Shown: positions 46,621 to 58,059 of the stretch, piece after piece
Layout of the letters: each line of letters opens with the position of its first letter
Numbering within the stretch: position 1 is the first letter of the stretch
NCBI RefSeq assembly: GCF_009905375.1
Contig: NC_133653.1
Location: 64,267,414-64,331,413, forward strand
DNA: 64,000 bases
From: Apium graveolens
Lineage: Eukaryota > Streptophyta > Magnoliopsida > Apiales > Apiaceae
Direction of reading: 5' to 3'
Notes under the pieces: generated by a model
What the model saw: only the letters and a program-made list of their open reading frames with translations
The model's database searches: none
Told to the model about the DNA's origin: nothing
Made by a program: the position numbers and the translations under genes

Positions 46621-49117
46621 TTATTTCCTTGGTACATATTGCGGTTGCTGAAAACCAAGGAGGTTGTACTGTTTTGCTGGATATTGCTGAAAAGGCTGCT
46701 GAACCACATTCTGAGTGTTGCTCCAGCTAAAGTTAGGATGATTATGGTTGTTAGGATGATAGGTGGCTGGTACAGGTTGTTGCGATATCTGAAAGTTGCT
46801 CACGAACTGAGCTGATTCAATAGAAATGGCACATTGATCAGTCTCATGGGCACCAGCACAAAGCTCATAGACACTAGTGATCTGATTAACTCCATAATTA
46901 GACAGAGAATCCACCTTCATCGTCAAAGCCTTAAGTTGAGCAGTTATAGCAGTAGCTGCATCCAACTCCAGAATTCCTGCTACCTTGCCCTGAATGAGTC
47001 TCTGAGTAGGATTCTGGTATTCATTAGCAGCCAGCAGTTCAATTAATTCATAAGCTTCATCATAGCTTTTAGCCCACAAGGCTCCTCCTGAAGCTGTATC
47101 AAGCATTGGTCTAGTAGTAGCACCCAAAACATTATAGAAATAGTTAATGATCATCCAGTCAGGCATCACATGATGAGGACACTTCCTAAGCATCTCCTTA
47201 TATCGATCCCAAGCCTCGTATAAAGATTCTCCAGATTTGTAAGTCATATGTCATAGGCCTATTTGTATATTCGAGGATTTAACTCAACTCAAATAAGAAT
47301 GTAATAAGTAAATAGTGGATCTACCGTCAAAGAGATCTCGCAAAGTAATATCTGTCAAAGGATTCAGAAACAAGGTTCATCTACAGACTTGAGGAATTAA
47401 TTCACTGGAAGAAGTTCAAGAAATTGATCATGCCTCAGTGATATAAATCAAGAGTGTGGATTTAATCAAGTGACAGAGATCTCGTCAGGGCATCAGATAA
47501 TTACAAGGATTTAATCTGAAGAAAATCAAAGTGTCAAAGTCAAGACATGAAGAAACGTCACGGAAGTTAGTCACTCATGAACCAGACAGTACATCGAGTG
47601 TCAACATTGAAGTGGTGGAATTGATTCAAAATTTTCAGTGATTTTCAGAAGATTTGCAGAAGAATGGTTGCTGCTCAAGATTAGTATTAATTCTCTATTA
47701 ATTAATTAAGTCATATAATTTAATTAAGAAAATAAATTATATCTGCAAAGATTAATTTATTGATTAATTGAATTAATTGTTAAATTAATTCTGAATTAAT
47801 ATTATGCATTTTTCAGAAATGATTTTGAATTAATATTCAAGATTAAATCAGCAAGACAAATATTTGAACTGGTATGACAATTGGATTGTCATACCGAAAG
47901 TCTTTCCAAGCCATTTAGGTAGTCCTACCGAAAGTTACATTGGGAGGAGGATTGTCTTGCTAGTTCATTCTGATTGTCTTGCTAGTTCTAACAATAGTCT
48001 TGCCGAAAGTTCTACTGGAAATGGATAGTCCTACCGAAAGTCTTGCTAGTTCAAAAGGATTGTCATACCAGCTATTTTCTATTCGGTGGATTGTTTAAAA
48101 AGCAGCAGAAGCAGAACACATTTTTAATCATCCAACACAAAACACAAAACAAGAACACAGAAAGCAAAAGCAGCCGCCTCTGAAACATTCCATTTTTCAT
48201 CTGCTTAATTCAAGATCACATTTCTAGTTTGTAAAGTTAAATCCAAACCACTAGAATTATTTATCTTGTTCTTGTGTAACAATCTAGCGGATCAAAATCC
48301 CTAGAACTTAATCTCAAATTGCGTTTAGCATTTGATTCTAATTATTACAAAAATAGAAAAAGTTCATGTTGAATTCATTCTAGATTTGTGATAATTAATT
48401 TGAGACTAATTCCTTGTAATCGATACAGTTGTTGTAACACCTTTCAAGTTTAATAATATTCTTATTTAACTTGAATTTTGTTTCACATTTTTTTATTCCG
48501 CATTTATTCAATTATTCGGTACCGTTTGTATTCAACCCCCCCTTCTACAAACGCATTGGGACCTAACAAGATTGTTGATCAAATTGAGTCAGTGCATTTC
48601 TGATTGTAGTAGTCTTTGCCATAGGAAAGAATTTGGCTAAGAACTTTTGAGCAAGATCCTCCCATTTGGTGATAGACCCTAGTGGTAAAGAATGTAACCA
48701 GCACTTAGCTTTATCCCGCAGGGAGAATGGTAAAAGCCTCAACTTAATAGCATCTTCCGAAACTCCATTGAACTTGAAAGTGTCACAGATCTCGATAAAA
48801 TCTCTGATGTGCATGTTGCGGTCTTTTGTCGGAGAACCCCTAAACTGAACTGAGTTATGTATCATCTGAATCGTGCTCGACTTGATCTCAATGGTATTAG
48901 CCGAGATGGATGGTCGAACAATGCTAGACTGAATATCATCGATCTTCGGTTGAGAGTAGTCCATCAAAACCTTTGGATTCGCTTCTGGTTCTCCCATTGC
49001 AATAAGAGCCTCTTCTTCCTTTTCAACTAAGGTTTCTTCTTCAACTTTCTCCTCGACTACAACTTCTTCCTCAGCTTGATCCAGTGTCCTCTTACGAAAC
49101 AGAGAACGCATATGCAT
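46621..49117 (-). pseudogene. Athila C gag, split by a solo LTR
   Basis: N-terminal part 49117-48574 (MHMRSLFRKRTLDQ, an acidic Glu/Val-rich stretch, then PKIDDIQSSIVRPSI and the capsid core up to LTQFDQQ) and C-terminal part 47237-46621 (SGESLYEAWDRYKEMLRKCPHH, LDTASGGALW, a knuckle-like ELCAGAHETDQC whose first Cys has become Tyr, and a Gln/Asn-rich tail). Removing 47238-48568 and one AGATT copy rejoins the frame. Apart from the insertion the N-terminal part is open. Confidence 0.9.
47233..48573 (+). mobile_element. solo LTR (1331 bp) in Athila C gag, AGATT duplication
   Basis: 47238-48568 starts TGTAAGTC and ends ACCTAACA, with AGATT at 47233-47237 and 48569-48573 and no coding sequence. 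The right end has the CCCCCCCTTCT run before the terminus that is shared by the SIRE-like LTRs, which sets the strand. It carries its own short-motif cluster (CCGAAAGT type) at about 47880-48070. Confidence 0.9.
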
Positions 49118-49230
49118 ACACGCTCGCTAGAGTATCTAAAACGCGAAAAATAATTAAGTAACAATGTACGAGTCACTGAACTTTAACGACCAATGATGAC
49201 AAACACATAAACTAAAAATTAACATTGATA

Positions 49231-49248
49231 TCCCTGGAAGTGGCGCCA
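49231..49248 (-). other. primer-binding site of Athila C
   Basis: Minus strand TGGCGCCACTTCCAGGGA, a diverged tRNA-Asp-type site six bases inside the LTR. Confidence 0.7.
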
Positions 49249-49254
49249 AAAACT

Positions 49255-50706
49255 TGTTAGGGCTAGAACACGCGCTAATATTCACGCAAGTATATGCGAT
49301 CGCAAGTAATATAGAATAAATTCTAGTTCGTTCCCATAAGGATAGGTTTATGTTAATTTCAATCAATGTATCTATGCAACACTAGTATGGTTATTATCCA
49401 ATGTTAAGACGAATAACAATTTGTGGTTGTTTATACTAAGATTAACTAAGAGATTATACTAAAAAACATAAACTAACAGATTAAACAGAATTGAATAATA
49501 TTTGACACAAATATGAGATTCTAACTTCATTAAATACTTTATTCAATAGCCTTTTCGTTCTAAACCTTAACATGTAATGGTGATGACACTAATCAGATAA
49601 CACGAACTGATAAACGCCAACTTTCGTTGTACGAATACCATACTACCAGACATCCACAAAAGAGATAGAAGCTGAATAGACACCAATTATATTGAGACCC
49701 TATATGTCTATAGAATTTGACAACATAACGGTTTAATGCACAAGTTATCTCTCATGATTACATAGGGCAAGTAAGATGGTTAAAATTACCTACGAATCAT
49801 GCATATCACATACATGAACCTATGCTAGCATGGCAAGTTCTAAACCCTTAAATTCACTTTCGCTTCATTAAAGATTAACAAACTATCTTATAAGTTCGCG
49901 ACGCTCATAAGACGAATAAGCACAACCAAAACTAGGTTATCATACAATCACCACACATTAAGGCATCGAAATAAATTAACTAAAGAAATCCATAAATAAA
50001 TCCATTAAAACCCCATGATAACGATTATCCCATAATCGGACTCATCATCAACGTGGTTCCGATAAAAACATGATATAATAAACGTAGTCTTTATACTTAA
50101 TAAAACCAAGTACGAAACAAGAGTAAAGGTTCATGAATATGAAAACTAGCATCCAAAGTTACAACTTAAAACAAAGAATCACAAGAATAAACTAGATCTT
50201 CTTCGCCTTGGTTGAATTATGCTCTACGGTCTTCTTCCGCCATCTCCTTAAGCTCTAGTACGTCTCTTTCTGAAAAACCACCTTAAATTATGTTTATATA
50301 GAAGCCCATGCAAAGTAGAAGTCTTCTGGATCAAAATCAGAATAGAAACAGAATTTTCTTTTCTCGACCTGGCACGGCCGCGCGCTGCTTCAGCGCGGGC
50401 AAGCTGACATTCTGCCTTCCTGGCACGGGCACGCGCTTCTTAAGCGCGGGCGGGCCGTGCCTCTGTAAAAACTTCCTGACTTCTTCCTTTCTTGCTGATT
50501 TGAGTTGGTCTTTTCATGCTTTTATTCTGAGCACCATCCTAACACCAAATTAGCACTAAAACCATGCTAATTCACCTGGTTACCTAGTAAATTCCTGAAA
50601 TGCAAAAATACTACAAAAACACGTTAAAAACATTAACAACTTGAGTACAAAACACCAATTCAAAGCTTTATGGAGCGTAATAAAGTGTCATAAATGTCAC
50701 TCAACA
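49255..50706 (-). repeat. 5' LTR of Athila C
   Basis: 1452 bp, TGTTAGGG to TCAACA on the plus strand, then AGCAG. GC blocks at about 50371, 50391, 50422 and 50442; TATA box on the minus strand near 50293-50302. Confidence 0.88.
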
Positions 50707-50711
50707 AGCAG

Positions 50712-50971
50712 CTGTGTGCCACTAGCATCACAGAGTAATCTTCTCAATATATATATATATATCTGGTGGAAATATCAATCTACCAGAAAGTTTTTAAACA
50801 CCTGTTTATTTACTTTGTATTATTGAATACTATTATTGTGTATCCGCACTCAAGCATATTTAAGCACATTTATATATTTTTGTATTCTATTTTTAAAGTT
50901 TCAAAAAGTAACCAGAATTTCATTCAACCCCCCCTTCTGTAATACTATTGATAGATTGTTAGAAAATAACA
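50712..50971 (+). repeat. 3' LTR of relic F, second part
   Basis: Continues the LTR after Athila C; matches the R-U5 part of the Copia-1 LTR (CTGGTGGA ... ACCAGAAAGTTTTTAAA, then the C-rich run and CTTCTGTAAT). The exact end (50956 or 50971) is uncertain. Confidence 0.75.
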
Positions 50972-53216
50972 AATATATAAGATTTAAACCGGGAATTATA
51001 ATGTTTCTCCGTTGAGAAGTTTAATAGATATACAATTTGCTTGAACTTTTATGCCTTTGTTTGTTTCTTATTTCACCAGCTCTCGTGAGAGAGATGATGA
51101 ACAAAACAAAACCAGGTTAATTGCTTTCTTATGCTTCAAGTGTAGACGTAATACCAATCAGAGATATGTGGCCAAATATTAACCAAGTAAAATAATTAAT
51201 GGAATCAATAAAGTATTGCTGCTCAAGACATTGGTTGCGCTAAGAGTGAAGTTTAGGATTTAAAATCTTAAAACAGCTTGCTAGCTTGTGTCTACAAGGG
51301 ATCAAGGTGAGTGCACTTGCACCTATAGGGGAAAGGAGGCATTCTTGCCTTAGTTTTTTGGGCTACTTGCGCCTATAAGAACCAAGAAAAGATGTACTTG
51401 CGCCTAGAGTGGCTTTGTACCTTAGAAATTTCAAACAGCTAGCTTACTGCGCCTACAAGGGATCAAGGTGAGTGCACTTACGCCAAGAGAGGGAAATGAG
51501 ACATTCTTGCCTTAGTTTTTTAGGCTACTTGCACCTACAAGGACCAAGGAAATATGTACTTGCGCATAGAGGGGCTTTGTGTCTTGGAACTTTCAAACAG
51601 CTTGTTGACTTGCGCCTACTAGCACTGGGAATGACCATGATGGTGCCTAGTAAGCATCATGATTTAGTTTTTATCACCATTCATTATTAGTTGCACATAC
51701 TAGGTGGCGTGTAAGTAGTGGTGGTGCCTAGATCCATGTACATAAATATTTTGACTTAGTTTTTGGAGGCTTCTTTGCATAACAGCTTGTTGTATGCATG
51801 CCACGGCTTGCTGTTTGCTTTTAATAACTTGTTGTTTACATCATTCTAATATCCTTTTCCAATCGTGAATCATCTTCCTTCTTCACACTAAACCATATTT
51901 GCGCCTACAAGGACCAAGGAAAGATGTACTTGCGCCTAGAGGGGCTTTGTGCCTTAGAACTTTCAAATAGCTAGTTGACTGCGCCTACAAGGGATCAAGG
52001 TGAGTGTATTCGTACCTAGAGAGGGAAAGGATACATTCTTGCCTTAGTTTTTGAGGCTGCTTGCACCTACAAGAACCAAGGAAAGATGTAATTGCGCCTA
52101 GATGGGCTTTGTGCCTTGGAACTTTTAAACAGCTTGCTGACTTGCGTCTACTAGCACTATTAATGACTATAGTGGTGCCTAGAGAGCATCATGACTTAGT
52201 TTTTATCACCATTCATTCTTAGTTACACCTACTAGGTGGTGTGTAAGTAGTAGTGGCGCCTAGAGCCATGTAGATAAATATTTTGACTTAGTTTCTGGAG
52301 GCTTCTTTGCATAACAGCTTGTTGTTTGCATGTCACAGATTGCTGTTTGCATCATTCTAGAATCCTTTTTCCATCTTGAATTATCTTCCCTCTTCTCACT
52401 CAACCAAGTCAACAATTACAGCTTAACAATTCTTCTATGGTAATACTCAGATTTCTTTCACGAACCGTTGACGCCTAATGTAACTGGTCTGGTTCACAGA
52501 CGACTAACTTCGATTCAGGTCTTTGTATTATAGCTTTAATTACATTGTTAAGCTTGTAGCAACTTTATCGCTTCGAACACTGATTGTCAATAAATAAATA
52601 TATTTTTATTGGAATCTTTTATGGTACTCAGACAACTTCTTCATTGCTACTACAATCTTGAATACTTCATTCACTATTCTTCACTGACGCTTAAATATAT
52701 AAATGAACTCATTTTAGTGAGTATAACTTCAAGACTGCAGTTGTCTTCTTTAACCTTTGTCTTTACCATGTCTTTAATTCTTTAGATTCCTATGCTTCGA
52801 ACACTGTCTATCTCCAATCAATGTTAATATACTGGAATCTTCTGGTGGCACTTTTACACTAAATCTTCAACACTTTTAAAATCCTGAAAGTCTCTAAACC
52901 TTATTCTTCACTGAGGCATAAACATAATAATGAACTTGTTTCAGTGACCTGTAAACAGACTTCAAAATTTCTTCAAATGTTTTGATTCTTTGTATTTGCC
53001 TCATCTTTATTTATTCCTGATTTCTTGTGTAGATGTAGTATAATTTACTTGTCTTGTTCTAGTGTTGAGTTATCACTTATACTGTTCATACAACTTTACA
53101 ATCTCACCAACAGTTTTGGTCGTAGTTTGGCGGGATAAGGAGACTATATTTAGTAATTTAGCAATTTAGTAGTTTAGCATGTATATAACACTCTTTATTT
53201 TTATTTTTAATTTTAT
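50972..53216. repeat. non-coding region with nested tandem repeats
   Basis: Two ~163-bp units at about 51272-51433 and 51434-51597 share TTGCGCCTA-type segments. A larger unit of ~532 bp repeats (about 51361-51892 and 51893-52410). From about 52573 a 219-bp diverged repeat begins (TTCGAACACTG at 52577 and 52796; CTTCACTGA with ATAAATGAACT later). No credible ORF. TGTTAG at 50957 and CCAACA at 53112 could be the ends of a 2.1-kb LTR, but no target duplication or primer site supports it. Confidence 0.6.
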
Positions 53217-53931
53217 TCTTTATATATTATAAGCATAAGGGACTTCTTATCCAAAATTTTGATCATGTACCGCCAAAATAATTTGAACCGTTGATCTGAT
53301 ATAATAAAAAATTAACGGTTAAGATTATATCTTATTAAAATAAGTATATTTTTAATACAATCATAAATAGAAAATTATTACATTGATCTAGTTCTAATAT
53401 TATTCAAACATCAATTGCGATACAATGTCCTAATACAATCCTAAATAGAATATGATTAGAGATTTCACCAATCATAAATATAAAAAAAATACATTGTTCA
53501 ATTACTATTTAAAAATCAAAATATGATACAATGATACAATGATACAATGATACAATGATTAATAAAATATAATTATAATTATTCTAATATTATTCAAACA
53601 CCAATTACGATACAATATCCTAATAAATTCATAAATAGAATATGATTAGAGACTTAACCAATCAAAAATATAAATGATAAAGTGATACAACAGTAGATAG
53701 AATATGATTAGATATTGTACTATATATAGCTGTAATTCAATTATTCATTCGTATATTTTTCAATATATGCATATCTATTACAACAATATTACAACAAACT
53801 ATCAAAAATAAAAACAAAATTGTAACAATGTCAAAAATAACGATATATTTGTACATTAAAAAATTTTGAAAATTAAATTTAAAAATAAAAAAGGTAAATT
53901 TCAAAAAACCGTGCATCAGGCTATAAGCTAG
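53217..53931 (+). mobile_element. possible non-autonomous Helitron
   Basis: 5' TCTTTATATATTATAAG and 3' CCGTGCATCAGGCTATAAGCTAG followed by T resemble plant Helitron ends. The 3' hairpin is imperfect and the base before TC is T rather than A. No coding sequence. Confidence 0.4.
53525..53556. repeat. (GATACAAT)4 microsatellite
   Basis: Four perfect 8-bp units in AT-rich sequence inside the possible Helitron. Confidence 0.9.
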
Positions 53932-53993
53932 TAATTAAAATAGGGGGATAACCGTTGAACCAAAATATATGCAATTTCAATTATTATATTATA

Positions 53994-54131
53994 TTAGCTT
54001 AATAGGGCGATGCGTCGCCCGGGTTCCATTAATGTTTAAATATTTTAAATAAATTTATATTCAATCATATAATAATTTTAATATATTTATATAAATATAA
54101 AATAAATATAGATTTAGTAATATATAATAGA
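53994..54131 (-). mobile_element. 138-bp mini-Helitron candidate
   Basis: On the minus strand it starts TCTATTATATATT after an A. It ends with a GGGCGA-CGCA-TCGCCC hairpin, seven bases, CTAA and then a T, the A/T insertion site expected of Helitrons. No coding capacity. Confidence 0.5.
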
Positions 54132-54134
54132 TAA

Positions 54135-55622
54135 TGTCAAAGATTACTGGAGTTAACAATGTCATTAGCATCTTTGATCATAGTATGGAGCAAATCAAAT
54201 GGACATCTAATCTGAGTAGAAGATTAATGAACAGTTATTTTTCAGTAATCAATTAAGCTTGGGGTCAACCCTAAGTAAGTTGTATTGTTATCTAAATTTG
54301 TATTTTGTACTTGTAACACTTAAAGTCTGTAAAAATTCAATGGAGCAAACTGGAGTCTATTTCCTAAAACAGTATCAAACCTAAGGATTCTATCTGGAAG
54401 AAGATCAAGAAGATCATGCCTCAGAAGAATTTTGAAGAAGCTTGGAGTTGAATAAATCTGTTTAGAGAAAAATGTTCTAAGTCAAGATCTCTACAAGTCA
54501 CAGATTTAATGTTATAGAGAAGTCATTCGAGAACTCTAGAATGACTTATCGAGAAGTCATTCAAACTCCAGAGAGTACCAACGGATGAACAACATCTACC
54601 CTATGGATGAGCAATATCTACTCGACGGATGAGCAATGTCTACCCAATGGATAAGCAATGTCTACTTGACGGATAAGCCATTACTACTCGACGGATAAGC
54701 AACATCCACCGGGTGTAGAGAAGTCAGGAAAGCCACTCGAGAACTCAAGAAGATATTTACAAGCAAATTTGAAGAACTAAAGATTGGAGATATCGACAAG
54801 TCATTCTTTCACTAAAGAACTCAGAGTTATCGATAAGTCTACATGCATTCGAGAACTCAGATATATCTACAAGTCAAAGTGAAGATGTGAAGACTCGAGA
54901 TCTTGACAAGCTGAAGACCTCTACAAGTCAAACTCAATATGGAGTGTTAGAGATCTCGATAAGTCTATATACTTATCGAGATGTCAAGAGTTCTATTAAC
55001 TCAAACTGGAGATCTCGAAGTACAGTCTCAAAGTACAGAATTGCAGATCAGTTTAATATCCAAGATAAACAATCAACAAAAAATCCAACAGCTGGATTGA
55101 CAAGTCTACAAAAACCAGCTTGAAGAGTGTGCAAGATCAAGGGCAAAGATTAACTGATAGAGGAAGATTAAAATAAACACGGGATGCCAAAGATATGCTA
55201 AGCCGAAAATGGAAGATTTATTTTTCTGTAACTAGAAATGACAAGTGACAGTTTAGAAAAGTTAATAGCATATTTATTATCCATTGTGTAAACCAACAGT
55301 TAACTGAGATATAAAGTTAACACTGGTCCTCTAGTTAGAAGTAACAATTTAGATCAAAATTCTTGTAACACTCTCGAGAAGAAGCTGAGCTCTTTAACTT
55401 CAAAGAGCTTAGAAATTTTGTAGCAAAACATCTTAATTTTTAATACAAAAATTAAGTGAGTTTTGAAGATCTGTGTTCTGTGTTTTATGCAAGTTTAATT
55501 TATGCATGAACACTTTTCTATACAAGATTTAATTTACTTTGTTCAACCATTATCTTTCAAGAAAAGCCTAAAATCAGAAAAACACATTCACCCCCCCTTT
55601 GTGTGTGATTCATTACCTAACA
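54135..55622 (+). repeat. 5' LTR of element E
   Basis: 1488 bp, TGTCAAAG to CCTAACA. Contains the 22-bp array at 54578-54700 and a second motif family (TATCGAnAAGTC and ACTCGAGAACTC types) scattered over 54520-55010. Confidence 0.8.
54578..54700 (+). repeat. six-copy 22-bp tandem array of the CGACGGAT motif
   Basis: GGAT cores at 54583, 54605, 54627, 54649, 54671 and 54693, exactly 22 bp apart, each within a unit like CTCGACGGATGAGCAATATCTA. Confidence 0.95.
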
Positions 55623-55624
55623 AG

Positions 55625-55636
55625 TGGTATTAGAGC
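55625..55636 (+). other. primer-binding site of element E (initiator-Met tRNA)
   Basis: TGGTATTAGAGC, one change from the standard site. Confidence 0.85.
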
Positions 55637-55673
55637 AAAATCTGAAAGAAAACAGATTCAAGATCTTGGAAGA

Positions 55674-56844
55674 ATGAATACACAGAAAATCAGTAGCATC
55701 AAAATTCCTACCTTTGACAAAGCTAACTACACTCTTTGGAAAAACAAAATGATGTTGTTTATCAAGATGGCCAATCCATTCTACATTCAGATCCTCAAGA
55801 ATGGACCTTTCATTCCTATGGGTAGGGTTGAGGAATCTACAGATGGAGACATTATCATACCAGCTCATTATTCTCCAAAAGATCCTTCTGAGTATACTGA
55901 TCCTAAAAAGGAGAAGGTTTCCCTGGATAGCAGCTTGCAAATGATATTGATTGAGTCACTTGACAATGTGATGTACAACAATATTATCAACTGTGACACT
56001 GCCAAGCAGATATGGGAAAAGATTGAGATACTATATGAAGGAACTGAGGAGGTTAGATCTAATCAAAGAAGGATACTGATTTCACAGTATGAGGGTTTCA
56101 TGGCTAAGCCTAAGGAAAGCATTACTGATGTGTTTGAAAGATTCAACAAGCTGATAAATGACTTGCAGCTTCATGACAAATACTATGAAGCTGAAGAAGT
56201 GAATCTAAAGTTCTTGCTTACTCTCCCTGACCATTTGGAACAGAAAATCTCAGCAATCAGGGAAGGAAGAGACTTGAGCAGAATAACTCTGGAAGTTCTG
56301 TATGGGATTCTCAAAACATATGAACTAGAGATGATTCAAAGGCAATTGCTGAGGTCTGGTCAAGGACATGTTGTGGATGGCTCAAGTGCTTTAATTGTTA
56401 ATGAAAGCCACTCATTCAATAATGAACTAAGATACCAAACTTCATATGTCTCAAAAAGTGAGGAGAGAACAAATAATTCACAGGAGCAAGTCATATTCGA
56501 GTTGGAAAAGGATGAGTTTTAGACTCTTGAAGAACTGGATGAGCTAGTTCAGTCTACGGCCTATCTAGCTAGAAAATTCTCTAACATTAGAGTAAAGAAA
56601 CCAAGATACTTCAGGAATAAAGGACAATCCTTCAACAAAGACAACAGCTGGAAAGAGAAAGGGAAGTATAATTCTGACAACAAGAGTGGTTACAAAACTG
56701 GATCTGTTGACAGATCTAATATAAGGTGCTTCAATTATGATGAACTAGGACACTTTGCTACAGAATGCAGGAAACCTAAGAAGGCAAAGAAAGACAAAGC
56801 TTATCGTGAACTGGAAGCAAAGTATGAAGCTCTTCTAAAAAAGT
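55674..56844 (+). pseudogene. element E gag, N-terminal part
   Basis: I choose ATG 55674 (MNTQKISSIKIPTFDK), matching the start of Copia-1 gag; the open frame before it overlaps the LTR end. UBN2-type Gag: NYTLWKNKMMLFIKM, INCDTAKQIWEKIEILYEGTEEVRSNQ, FERFNKLINDLQLHD, LYGILKTYELEMIQ. A TAG at 56520 interrupts; the frame then continues (STAYLARKFSNIRVKKPRYF) to a zinc knuckle CFNYDELGHFATEC in which the second Cys is Tyr, ending near 56844. Confidence 0.88.
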
Positions 56845-57031
56845 AACAGAGCAAAGCTTCCAATGCAGAAGGAAAGAGTTGGGATGATCAGATAATGATG
56901 AAGATGAGGAAGTTGGAAACTATGCTCTAATGGCCTTGGAGCAAGGTGAATCATCCTCATCAAAAGGATAAACACCAATTCTTACCACTATTGATTTAAA
57001 TGTAAATCAATACAAGGTAACTGTTGAAAAG

Positions 57032-57911
57032 ATGAGCACAAAAATGTTTCACATTCACACAAGCATGGTTGCTGCTAATGAAGAAGTTAGCAGATTAACA
57101 AAGATAAATAAGAAGATTAAGAGTGAGAAGCAAGAAACTGAATTGTTGTTGGTTGAGCTTGAAGCTTTAAAACAAGAAAATGCTTATCTCAAGAACAAGC
57201 TCAAGTGTGCAAATGAAATTGAAGCAGTGTTAAGGGAGAAGCTAGAAAAGAATGAAGTAAAAATGAAATCTTTCATAAATACATCTGAACTGGTTGAACA
57301 GTATCATGAGAAGAATAAGCCATGTGCAAACATTGTTAGTGGCCTTGACTATGAAGATATGAGTGACAAAAAGATGATTGTAGGTGACAAAGGGAAAGCC
57401 GAGAAGACTGAGAATGCTCCAAACTTTTTGAAAGAGGTTAATGCACCTACATTCAAAGCATGTGTAGTCAACTTCAGTGAAGAAGAATTCATAATCAAGC
57501 AAGAAATTGTTGATGTAGATAAAGAAAAGAAAATTGAAGAATCAGTTCAGTCTTCAAAAAACTGAAGAGAAGCTCATGAACAAACACAGTCCCAAGACTC
57601 ATGTTCAAGAAACCAAAGCTGAAGATGCAAGAAAGAAAAAGAGAAATAAAAATGGAAAAATAGGGATAAACAAAAGTAATAATTTTGCTTATGTTACAAA
57701 TGCTCCTAGAAAGAAGTGTGAAATATGTGGCTCTTCAAATCATCTAACTCACCTTTATAAAAAGGTTATTAGCAAGCCAGCTGATGGGGCTTGCAAATAT
57801 AATGAAGCTAATTCTAATGATCCCTATTCATTCTGTGGCAAGTTTGACTGCATTCCTTGCAACATGAAGGTAATGAAGAGTTGCCATAAACTGAGAGTAG
57901 ATCTTAAATAA
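57032..57911 (+). pseudogene. element E gag, C-terminal coiled coil and second zinc knuckle
   Basis: 57032-57565 is a long predicted coiled coil (LTKINKKIKSEKQETELLLVE, LEALKQENAYLKNKLK). 57534-57911 overlaps in another frame and carries CEICGSSNHLTHLY, a knuckle whose last Cys is Tyr. Corresponds to Copia-1 17450-16356. Confidence 0.75.
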
Positions 57912-58059
57912 TCAAGAAATGAGTCTACATCAGAAGGAAAACATGCACAACAATCACTGAATTCTATTTCTTGTAAAATTACTCATTCTACTTCTCCTGA
58001 AAAAGTTACTAAGAAGAAACTACCCAACACTGCTTGGGTTTCCAAACACACTTAAGACT

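Larger units (their letters stand above)
31746..50706 (-). mobile_element. Athila C: minus-strand Athila with AGCAG duplication, hosting Athila B and a solo LTR
   Basis: The first 16 bp of its left LTR (TGTTAGGACTAGAACA) are at 31746-31761, then Athila B intervenes, and the LTR resumes at 42814. The right LTR is 49255-50706. AGCAG occurs at 31741-31745 and 50707-50711. A deletion joins the left LTR (at about 43822) to RNase H, so integrase, ORF3, the 3' noncoding region and about 465 bp of U3 are lost. Confidence 0.9.
27897..50971 (+). mobile_element. relic F: 5'-truncated SIRE-like element, LTR split by Athila C
   Basis: Extra ORF, polypurine tract at 30936-30949 and a 3' LTR in two parts (30950-31745 and 50712-50971). 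The parts join at the AGCAG target site of Athila C and together give about 1,056 bp, in line with the 979- and 1030-bp LTRs of related elements. Confidence 0.85.

Noticed and set aside
51472..51690. 72-codon ORF in the tandem-repeat region
   Set aside because: Lies across repeat units, is not kept in the other units, and has no recognisable protein features.
50957..53112. Complete 2.1-kb LTR or solo LTR
   Set aside because: Ends are TG and CA, but the 5-bp flanks (TAGAT and GTTTT) do not match and there is no primer site; kept only as a possibility.
54578..54700. CRISPR-like regular array
   Set aside because: Period is 22 bp with no unique spacers, and it sits in a plant LTR; it is a tandem repeat.
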